Source: Micrococcaceae bacterium UBA3381
GTDB taxonomy: Bacteria > Actinomycetota > Actinomycetes > Actinomycetales > Micrococcaceae
Direction of reading: 5' to 3'
NCBI GenBank assembly: GCA_002358975.1
Contig: DEPX01000099.1
Coordinates: forward strand, 697-9,826
DNA: 9,130 nt
Position 1 is the first letter of the stretch. The number at the start of each line of letters is the position of its first letter. The notes below the pieces were generated by a model. The model was not told the DNA's origin, searched no databases, and saw only the letters and a program-made list of their open reading frames with translations. Positions 1-6,059 of the stretch are shown one piece after another. Both the position numbers and the translations under genes were made by a program.

Positions 1-1128
1 ACCACCATGATGCCCGCCAGTCTGGCATTGGTACGCATTACCTTCTTAGATGCCCGCGAACGCAATGTGGCCATTGCGCTGTGGATGTCCACCGCCGTTG
101 CAGGAGCCGCAGCCGGACCAATCATGGGTGGGCTGCTCTTAGAATTCTTCTGGTGGGGCTCAGTTTTTCTTATCAACGTACCCATCGTGATCGTCACTGT
201 TTTTGCCACCATTGCCGTGGCACCGCCCAACATTACGAACCCGGCCAAACAGTGGGACCTGATCTCCTCGATCTGGGCCATGTTTACCATGCTCGGCGGG
301 GTCATGGCCATCAAAGAAATCGCCAACCCAAGCCGCAATATGTGGCTGTTCGCCATAGCCGTCGTCATCGGTATCATCGGGTTGTTGTTATTCATTTTCC
401 GGCAGCGCAAACTGGATGAGCCCCTCTTAGATACCGCTATCTTCCGTAATCGGATGTTTACCGGTGGAACGATAACAGCAGCTCTGATGATGTTCAGTGT
501 GGCCGGCGTAGAACTGATGACCACCCAGCGCTTCCAAACCGCCGCCGACTTTAGCGCACTGCAAGCCGGTGCACTGGTGGCTTCGGTGGCAGTACCGGCC
601 ATTCCCGCAGCCCTACTGGGTGGCTCGATCCTGCATAAAGTTGGTTTCATCCCGCTCATCACCGGCGGCTTTAGCCTTTTGGCCATCGGCATCGGGCTAT
701 CGTTATGGACCTTCGGTATGGACACCCTGTGGCCATTTATCGCCAGTCTGTTAGTGGTCGGATTGGGCAGTGGACTGGCAACCTCGGTGGCATCAACGGC
801 CATTTTGGGTGCGGCCCCGGTAGATAAAGCCGGTATGGCCTCATCGGTGGAATCGGTATCCTATGAATTCGGTACCCTGATTTCGGTGGCCGTCTTCGGT
901 TCACTACTGCCATTCTTCTACTCGTTATCGGCCCCAACTGAAGTATCCGGCGACGTCGATCACGGGGTCGACCACCCCGTCTATGGACCCGCCGCGGTGG
1001 CAGCCTACGACAACGCTTACCTATTGATTCTGGCCATCGTGGGCGTCGTCGCCGTTATCGGTGCAGTTGTTACCGCCTATTGTTTCCGAGGCAACCCGAA
1101 AGAAGCTGATCTTGGTGCGTCCCAGTAA
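1..1128 (+). CDS. DHA2-family MFS drug/proton antiporter, 5' end outside window
   Basis: This is the C-terminal part of a 14-helix major facilitator multidrug exporter of the QacA/EmrB (DHA2) type, an inner-membrane proton-driven pump for lipophilic or cationic compounds. The frame is open from base 1. The first ATG at 7 is not a convincing start, because it has no ribosome site and the protein begins in the middle of the fold, just before helix 5. About 375 residues are visible. Motif C of antiporters is clear (GAAAGPIMGG, about residues 33-42 counted from the ATG at 7), followed by a run of hydrophobic segments ending near residue 360. Family members are usually about 450-530 residues, so 100 or more residues lie upstream. 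The stop is TAA at 1126-1128. A TetR-family gene overlaps its 3' end, a common pairing in which the repressor controls the pump. The drug specificity cannot be read from the sequence. Confidence 0.9.
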   Translation, partial: TTMMPASLALVRITFLDARERNVAIALWMSTAVAGAAAGPIMGGLLLEFFWWGSVFLINVPIVIVTVFATIAVAPPNITNPAKQWDLISSIWAMFTMLGGVMAIKEIANPSRNMWLFAIAVVIGIIGLLLFIFRQRKLDEPLLDTAIFRNRMFTGGTITAALMMFSVAGVELMTTQRFQTAADFSALQAGALVASVAVPAIPAALLGGSILHKVGFIPLITGGFSLLAIGIGLSLWTFGMDTLWPFIASLLVVGLGSGLATSVASTAILGAAPVDKAGMASSVESVSYEFGTLISVAVFGSLLPFFYSLSAPTEVSGDVDHGVDHPVYGPAAVAAYDNAYLLILAIVGVVAVIGAVVTAYCFRGNPKEADLGASQ

Positions 1129-1645
1129 AAAAGCCCAAATCCTTGATGCCGCCGTAGCGCTAATCGAAACCGGTGGGCTAGAAGCCGTGTCCTATGAGGC
1201 ACTGGCTGAAGCCTCGAATATGTCCAAATCCGGTATTATCTACCACTTCCCATCCCGGCATGAAATTATGCGCGGCATCCATCAGCATCTAGCGGATCAA
1301 TGGGAGCACGAACTTGAACGTAACGCCGGGGGACCAGCCGATGTCGTCGACACCAAAACACGGTTACGAGCCATGGTGCTCTCGCTGGCCAATAGCGCCA
1401 CCAAAACTGAATTGCTCTTAGAAATCGATGCCCGCAGTAATCCGGAATTCTCCGAGATCTGGCGGCAGGTTGATGAACGCTGGGCGCCTAGCGCTTCGGG
1501 CATCCAGGATGACGAAACACTGCGCGCCCAGTATTTAGTGCAACTACTGGCCGATGGTCTGTGGTTACACGACTACGTACATGAACACTCCTTAACCGAG
1601 GCGCAACGGCGTGCACTGACCGAAGAAATCCTAAACATGCTCTAA
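1115..1645 (+). CDS. TetR-family transcriptional regulator
   Basis: This is a one-component repressor with an N-terminal helix-turn-helix and a C-terminal ligand/dimerisation domain, 176 residues, a normal but short size for the family. The start chosen is GTG 1115, preceded by a GAAAGAAG ribosome site at 1098-1105. It gives the usual TetR beginning, with few residues before the first helix (KKAQILDAAVALIETGG). An ATG at 1061 in the same frame would add 18 residues lying entirely inside the pump gene and has no good ribosome site. TTG 1112 is also possible. The DNA-binding part spans about residues 25-52 (ALAEASNMSKSGIIYHFPSR), with the characteristic Y-H-F after the recognition helix. The remaining helical half is the likely effector domain and is too divergent to name a ligand. 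The start overlaps the preceding exporter by 14 bases, so the two are probably co-transcribed and translationally coupled. The likely target is the exporter promoter, which lies outside the window. Confidence 0.85.
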   Translation: MRPSKKAQILDAAVALIETGGLEAVSYEALAEASNMSKSGIIYHFPSRHEIMRGIHQHLADQWEHELERNAGGPADVVDTKTRLRAMVLSLANSATKTELLLEIDARSNPEFSEIWRQVDERWAPSASGIQDDETLRAQYLVQLLADGLWLHDYVHEHSLTEAQRRALTEEILNML

Positions 1646-1664
1646 CACCCGTGCGCTACGATAA

Positions 1665-1688
1665 GCGGCATCCGGCAATTTCTGCCGC
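1665..1688 (+). other. 6-bp inverted repeat in the tetR-tauE gap
   Basis: GCGGCA at 1665-1670 is exactly complementary to TGCCGC at 1683-1688, with a 12-base loop. It is the only clear hairpin in the 70-base gap between the TetR-family gene and the TauE/SafE gene. No T-tract follows, so it is not a standard intrinsic terminator. It could be a weak terminator, an mRNA end-stabilising stem or a regulator site. It could also be chance in GC-rich DNA. Confidence 0.3.
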
Positions 1689-1715
1689 ATCAAGCCGTTA
1701 CTGATCGGAGCGAGA

Positions 1716-2501
1716 TTGACGACCGCAGCCAAAAAGCGCAACTGGTTGGGACTGGCCATCCTGGGCATCACCGTTGGCCTGAGTTCAGGACTCTTTGGCG
1801 TTGGCGGCGGGATTATCATCGTCCCCGCGCTGATCTACCTGTTCAAATTCGATACCAAAATAGCCGCCGGCAGTTCCCTGTTGGCAGTTATCCTGCCGTC
1901 CATCGTCGGGGCCATCAGCTACGCCGTCGACGGTAATCTGAGCCTGTTATTGGCGGTACTTCTTGCCGCAGGCTCTATGATTGGCGCCCCGATTGGTTCT
2001 TGGCTGTTATCCATCCTGCCTAAACGCACGGTACAGGTTAGCTTTATCGTCTTTTTAGTGCTGGTCATCATCTCCCTGTTTCTGGTGATTCCCAGTCGCG
2101 ATACCACCATGGATATTGGCTGGCTCACCGGTGCCGGCATTGTTTTGACAGGACTATTTGCCGGGATCATGTCCGGACTGCTGGGTATTGGTGGCGGCGT
2201 CATTGTTGTACCCCTGACCGTCATCCTGTTTGGGGCAAGCGACCTGGTCGCCAAAGGCGCCTCGCTGCTGATGGTCATTGCCACCGGCCTATCGGGCACC
2301 ATATCCAACGTGCTGCGCAAAAACGTTGACATGCCAGCATCGCTGGTCATTGGTGTTAGCGCTGCCGTGGTGACCCCCGCAGGCGTCTGGATCGCCCAGG
2401 CCCTACCACCAAAAATTGCTAACATCGTTTTCGCTGTTTTCTTGGCACTGGTCATCGTGCGGATGCTCGTCGATGTGATATCACAGCGTAAAGAACGCTA
2501 A
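1716..2501 (+). CDS. TauE/SafE-family membrane transporter (putative sulfite/organosulfur exporter)
   Basis: This 261-residue integral membrane protein of the TauE/SafE (COG0730) family is of usual size. Characterised members move sulfite, sulfoacetate, taurine-related sulfonates or similar anions across the cytoplasmic membrane, but most are unassigned. The family's internal duplication is plain. GLFGVGGGIIIVP (residues 25-37) is repeated as GLLGIGGGVIVVP (154-166), and each copy is followed by a K-x-A-x-G-x-S-L-L segment and further hydrophobic helices. Eight or so membrane segments fill the protein, and it ends in a short basic tail. The start is TTG 1716, with GGAG at 1707-1710 five bases before it. 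No better ATG or GTG is available, and the protein begins with the short basic stretch typical before helix 1. It sits 70 bases after the TetR gene and 58 bases before an osmolyte importer, same strand. If the importer handles a sulfonium compound, export of a sulfur by-product would make sense, but that is inference. Confidence 0.85.
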   Translation: MTTAAKKRNWLGLAILGITVGLSSGLFGVGGGIIIVPALIYLFKFDTKIAAGSSLLAVILPSIVGAISYAVDGNLSLLLAVLLAAGSMIGAPIGSWLLSILPKRTVQVSFIVFLVLVIISLFLVIPSRDTTMDIGWLTGAGIVLTGLFAGIMSGLLGIGGGVIVVPLTVILFGASDLVAKGASLLMVIATGLSGTISNVLRKNVDMPASLVIGVSAAVVTPAGVWIAQALPPKIANIVFAVFLALVIVRMLVDVISQRKER

Positions 2502-2513
2502 AACCCTGCAGAT

Positions 2514-2542
2514 TTGTTTAGTATGGTTCAGGACCGGATATT
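2514..2542 (+). promoter_or_regulatory. possible promoter of the osmolyte importer operon
   Basis: In the 58-base gap before the importer operon, TTGTTT (2514-2519) is followed 17 bases later by GATATT (2537-2542), matching 3 and 4 of 6 consensus positions. The predicted start of transcription would leave only about 12 bases of leader. An alternative -10, TAGTAT at 2519-2524, fits the loose actinobacterial TANNNT form but lacks a clear -35. This AT-richer patch stands out from its surroundings. The operon could equally be read through from the TauE/SafE gene. Confidence 0.25.
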
Positions 2543-2559
2543 TGAATGGAGGAGCTTTT

Positions 2560-3201
2560 GTGATCGAGTTCATCACCTCTCGCTGGGATGACATCCTCTT
2601 TCGGTCCTACCAGCACACCTCACTGGTACTGCAGTCCGTCATCTTGGCTACGGTCATTGCGATCCTATTAGCGGTTGTCGTCACCCGCTACCGCGCGCTT
2701 GCACCGGTGGCCAACGCCATCTCAGCGGTTGGGCTGACGATCCCATCTTTTGCGCTGATCGGTCTAGTTATCCCACTGGTGGGTATCGGCACAGTGCCCG
2801 CCGTCATCGTCGTGGTGTTCTATGCTGTGCTGCCTATTTTGCGAAATACGGTGGTTGGTCTCCAAGAAGTCAACCCCACCATCCTGGAAGCGGCAAAAGG
2901 CCAGGGTATGCATGGCGCCGGCGTATTCTGGCGGGTCCGGATGCCACTTGCCTGGCCGGTCATTATCACTGGGATCAGGGTCTCAGCCCAAATGTCTATG
3001 GGTGTGGCTGCGATTGCCGCCTATGTGCTCGGGCCCGGTCTGGGTGGATATATTTTTACCGGCCTTGCCCAAGTCGGCGGGGCAAACGCGATGAACTACG
3101 CGCTAGTGGGGACCATCGGCATCATTATTTTGGCATTACTTGTCGACGCCGTCCTCGCGGTCATTGCTCGCCTCACAACATCGAAGGGAATCCGTGCATG
3201 A
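2560..3201 (+). CDS. Osmoprotectant ABC transporter permease (OpuCB/ProW-like)
   Basis: This is one of two membrane subunits of an importer for quaternary ammonium or similar osmolytes, in the OpuC/ProU branch of binding-protein-dependent transporters. It has 213 residues, the usual size for OpuCB/OpuCD-type permeases, with about five or six hydrophobic helices (first one about residues 22-42). The cytoplasmic EAA loop that docks on the ATPase is at about residues 110-133 (EAAKGQGM, ending in R-M-P-L-A-W-P). The start is GTG 2560, five bases after GGAGGAG at 2548-2554. An in-frame TTG at 2542 would lie upstream of this ribosome site and is rejected. The stop TGA (3199-3201) overlaps the ATG of the ATPase gene (ATGA), so the two are translationally coupled. 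It is the first gene of the importer operon. It pairs with the second permease at 4334, and the two presumably form a heterodimeric pore. Confidence 0.93.
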   Translation: MIEFITSRWDDILFRSYQHTSLVLQSVILATVIAILLAVVVTRYRALAPVANAISAVGLTIPSFALIGLVIPLVGIGTVPAVIVVVFYAVLPILRNTVVGLQEVNPTILEAAKGQGMHGAGVFWRVRMPLAWPVIITGIRVSAQMSMGVAAIAAYVLGPGLGGYIFTGLAQVGGANAMNYALVGTIGIIILALLVDAVLAVIARLTTSKGIRA

Positions 3202-4337
3202 GCCAGTACGAAAATACCGGTGCTGAGATTGAGCTGGTGGATGTCGTCAAAAAATATCCGGGCCAGGCACAACCGGCAGTACGCGGCATGAACTTGACCA
3301 TCCCGGCCGGTGAGATCGTGATGTTTGTCGGCCCCTCAGGCTGCGGCAAAACCACCACGGTAAAAATGATCAACCGGCTGATTGAGCCGACGTCGGGCAA
3401 AATTTTAATCGACGGCGAAGACGCCATCACCAAAGACCCCACGAAACTGCGACGCAGCATCGGCTACGTTATTCAGGGCGGGGGACTGATGCCGCATATG
3501 ACCGTAGCCGATAATATCGCCCTGGTCCCAGGATTATTGCACTGGGAAAAAGATCGCATCCGCCAACGCGTCGATGAGCTATTGGAGATGACGGGGCTGG
3601 ATCCCGAGGAATACCGTGACCGGTATCCGCGGGAACTATCCGGTGGACAACAGCAACGCGTCGGTGTGGCACGTGGGCTGGCCGCTGATCCGCCGGTCGT
3701 GCTCATGGACGAACCCTTCGGTGCGGTAGACCCGATTACCCGTCAGCGCCTCCAAGATGAGTTACTGGGGATTCAAGAAGACCTGCACAAAACCATCGTC
3801 TTTGTCACCCACGATATTGATGAAGCCATCAAACTGGGCGACCGGGTACTCATCCTGCAAGAAGGCGGAGAGATCGCCCAGTACGATACACCCGAAAATA
3901 TTCTTGCCGCCCCGGCCAGCGATTTCGTCGCCGACTTTATCGGGGCGGGATCACGGCTCAAACAGCTATCTCTACTTCGGGTTAGCGATCTGGAATTGTC
4001 CCAACCGGCTACCTGCCGGGTGGGCGAAGAGGTCGCGGAGGTTACCAAGCGGGTCCAAGACGCCGGACAAAATTCGGTGATCATTTTGGATGCCAAAGAC
4101 CGGCCCCGCGAGTGGCTCTTCTTGCGCAGCCTGCACGGTCACCAAACCGTGCCGACGCCAGATGTAGAACTGCAAACGGTCATTGAACAACGCTCCACGC
4201 TCACCGATGCCCTGGACTCTATGTTGTCCTCCAGTCACGGCGGGGCGATGGTGACTCGACGCGGCCGATACATGGGTGTGATCTCCTATGAGGCCGTCAC
4301 CGAACACCTGCGCACCGTACAGGAGGAAACCGCATGA
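3198..4337 (+). CDS. Osmoprotectant ABC transporter ATP-binding protein with CBS-like tail (OpuCA/ProV-like)
   Basis: This is the cytoplasmic ATPase that powers the importer, 379 residues, the normal OpuCA length. All nucleotide-site motifs are intact: Walker A GPSGCGKTT (45-53), Q-loop Q93, signature LSGGQQQRV (147-155), Walker B VVLMDEP (167-173), D-loop GAVD (175-178) and switch His205 in VTHD. After about residue 255 comes a regulatory tail of about 120 residues that looks like a tandem CBS pair. The second repeat is the clearer one, about residues 325-375, with the form L-x-D-A-L-x-x-M then V-x-x-R-G-x-Y-x-G-V-I-S. In the related OpuA system, CBS domains gate transport in response to ionic strength. 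A similar role here is inference, since the first repeat is weak. The start ATG 3198 overlaps the previous stop, and the stop (4335-4337) overlaps the next ATG. The family assignment to quaternary-amine importers is secure, but the substrate is set by the binding protein. Confidence 0.95.
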   Translation: MSQYENTGAEIELVDVVKKYPGQAQPAVRGMNLTIPAGEIVMFVGPSGCGKTTTVKMINRLIEPTSGKILIDGEDAITKDPTKLRRSIGYVIQGGGLMPHMTVADNIALVPGLLHWEKDRIRQRVDELLEMTGLDPEEYRDRYPRELSGGQQQRVGVARGLAADPPVVLMDEPFGAVDPITRQRLQDELLGIQEDLHKTIVFVTHDIDEAIKLGDRVLILQEGGEIAQYDTPENILAAPASDFVADFIGAGSRLKQLSLLRVSDLELSQPATCRVGEEVAEVTKRVQDAGQNSVIILDAKDRPREWLFLRSLHGHQTVPTPDVELQTVIEQRSTLTDALDSMLSSSHGGAMVTRRGRYMGVISYEAVTEHLRTVQEETA

Positions 4338-5086
4338 TGCAGCGTCTGGCAGGTGCATCAAAAGAAGACCGGCTACTGTTGGTCGGCTTGCCGGTGTTCA
4401 CCATCCTGCTGCTGATCGGCTGGACCATCTGGCGTGAAGTAGCAGACCTCGACGACATTGAAGCCCGACTGCTGACCTGGGCAAATATTGGCAACCTCAC
4501 GTGGCAACACCTCCTAATCGTTGTCGTGGGGGCGTTGATCGTAGTTGCTACCGCCGTCCCGGCCGGTATCCTACTGACCCGCAGCGGTACAGGATTTTTG
4601 ACGCCGGTGGTGTTGGGTATCGCCAATGCTGGACAAGCAGCACCCGTCATCGGCGTCATCGTCCTGCTGGCCCTGGCCATCGGTTTCGGTTTCTGGGTCG
4701 CCATCCTCTCGCTGACCATTTACGCTTTTCTCCCCGTGTTAGCCAACACTATTGCCGGGCTGCGCGGGGTTGAGCGGTCGCTTATCGAAGCCGCCCGCGG
4801 TATGGGTATGTCTGGCACACAGGTCTTATTCCGCGTCGAACTACCGCTGGCCATCCCGGTGATCATGACTGGTGTGCGCACTGCACTGGTGTTATTGGTT
4901 GGCGCTGGGGCTTTTGCTACCTTCATTGATGCCGGTGGGCTAGGTTTGCTGATCCAAAGCGGTATCATCATGTTCCGCTACTCCATCCTGGTCTCCGGTG
5001 CGCTCCTGGTTGCCGTACTGGCACTGGGTGTGGAATGGGTTGGGCGACTACTAGAAATCCTCGTCAAACCAGGAGGTTTAACATGA
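4334..5086 (+). CDS. Osmoprotectant ABC transporter permease, second subunit (OpuCD/ProW-like)
   Basis: This is the second membrane subunit of the importer, 250 residues. It is longer than the first permease because of a cytoplasmic-plus-helix extension at the N-terminus. A basic start (MMQRLAG) is followed by a hydrophobic helix at about residues 15-32 and an acidic periplasmic-type loop (EVADLDDIEARL). The core permease domain starts near residue 58. The EAA loop is at about 152-174 (EAARGMGM, ending E-L-P-L-A-I-P), matching the docking loop of the first permease. The start ATG 4334 follows AGGAGG at 4321-4326. An adjacent ATG at 4337 is equally usable and would remove one residue. It overlaps the ATPase stop by 4 bases, and its own TGA (5084-5086) overlaps the ATG of the binding-protein gene by 3 bases. 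The ribosome site of that next gene lies inside this gene's last codons. Confidence 0.93.
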   Translation: MMQRLAGASKEDRLLLVGLPVFTILLLIGWTIWREVADLDDIEARLLTWANIGNLTWQHLLIVVVGALIVVATAVPAGILLTRSGTGFLTPVVLGIANAGQAAPVIGVIVLLALAIGFGFWVAILSLTIYAFLPVLANTIAGLRGVERSLIEAARGMGMSGTQVLFRVELPLAIPVIMTGVRTALVLLVGAGAFATFIDAGGLGLLIQSGIIMFRYSILVSGALLVAVLALGVEWVGRLLEILVKPGGLT

Positions 5087-6054
5087 CCAAGCGCCGTTTC
5101 GGCCTCCTGAGCTGCACCGCCGTCCTGGCCGCCGGGGCGCTGTCCGGATGTGGCCTAGGCACCGCCGGCGGATATGTGCCCGGCGGAGAATTAGCCGGCC
5201 CGGTGGAAAACATCGACCTGGACGGCGCCGACATTGCGGTGGGTTCCAAGGACTTTACCGAGCAAATTATTTTGGGCAAGATGGCCGTCATCCTATTCCA
5301 ATCTGCCGGAGCCAACGCTCAAGACCTCACCAACGTGCCGGGTTCCAACAGTGTGCGCATGGCCATGGAAGAAGACATCATGGACTTTCAGTGGGAATAC
5401 ACCGGTACCGCCTGGATCACCTACATGGGCGAGGTCGACCCCATCACCGATGAACAAGAACAATACGAAGCCGTGCGCGATGCTGATTTGAAAAACGGGT
5501 TAGTTTGGACGGAACCCTCCGAGGTCAATAACACTTATTCCATTGCCGTCACCCGGGAAACCTCCGAAGAACTAGGGGTTACCAAACTGTCCGAACTCGC
5601 AGACCTCGACGAATCCGAACTCACCTTTTGTCTCGACGCCGAATTCGCCTCCCGCAACGATGGTTTTGAACCCATGCTGGAACACTACGATATCCCCGCG
5701 GTACCAGATGATCGGCGCTCGCTCATGGATCTGGGTGCCATCTATCAGGCCACTGCTAATGGTGAATGTACCTTCGGCGAAGTGTTCGCCACCGATGGTC
5801 GCGTACCAGCCTTGGACCTGGTGGTTCTGGACGACGATCAAGCCTACTTCCCCCGCTATAACCTCTCGGGTGTGGTACAAGAAGAACTCTACGAACAGTA
5901 CCCACAGCTCGAAGAGCTGATCGATCCGCTCACCGAGCAATTGGATAACGAAACCATGGCGGAACTGAACGCCCGGGTCGATGTCGACGGCGAAGAACCC
6001 GCTGATGTGGCATGGGACTATCTGGTTGAAGAAGGCTTCATCACCGAGGAGTGA
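5083..6054 (+). CDS. Osmoprotectant-binding lipoprotein (OpuCC/OpuAC-type)
   Basis: This is the extracellular solute receptor of the importer, 323 residues. The start ATG 5083 has AGGAGG at 5071-5076. A longer frame from 5035 would read through the permease end and has no such site. The N-terminus is a lipoprotein signal: basic MTKRRF, a hydrophobic core, then lipobox LSGC with Cys23 as the lipidated residue. The mature part is an OpuAC-type fold with the hallmarks GSKDFTEQ (54-61), EYTGT (105-109) and ATDGR (236-240). In this family, aromatic residues form a cage around the trimethylammonium or sulfonium head group. Candidates here are Tyr106, Phe195 and Tyr221, assigned by position in the motifs and not by alignment. 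The mature protein is strikingly acidic towards its C-terminus. Likely ligands are glycine betaine, choline, carnitine, DMSP or an ergothioneine-like betaine, and the sequence does not choose between them. It is the fourth importer gene and directly precedes the AsnB-like gene. Confidence 0.94.
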   Translation: MTKRRFGLLSCTAVLAAGALSGCGLGTAGGYVPGGELAGPVENIDLDGADIAVGSKDFTEQIILGKMAVILFQSAGANAQDLTNVPGSNSVRMAMEEDIMDFQWEYTGTAWITYMGEVDPITDEQEQYEAVRDADLKNGLVWTEPSEVNNTYSIAVTRETSEELGVTKLSELADLDESELTFCLDAEFASRNDGFEPMLEHYDIPAVPDDRRSLMDLGAIYQATANGECTFGEVFATDGRVPALDLVVLDDDQAYFPRYNLSGVVQEELYEQYPQLEELIDPLTEQLDNETMAELNARVDVDGEEPADVAWDYLVEEGFITEE

Positions 6055-6059
6055 TTACT

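Noticed and set aside
7..9. ATG at 7 as the true start of the MFS gene
   Set aside because: The frame is open to base 1, there is no ribosome site, and the protein would begin just before motif C in the middle of a 14-helix fold.
1919..2455. 178-codon open frame on the - strand inside the TauE/SafE gene
   Set aside because: It lies wholly opposite a clear family member, has no ribosome site that I can see, and its low-complexity Thr/Pro/Met-rich translation is typical of a shadow frame.
3972..4361. 129-codon open frame on the - strand across the ATPase/permease junction
   Set aside because: It is antisense to two confidently identified genes and its translation shows no recognisable domain.
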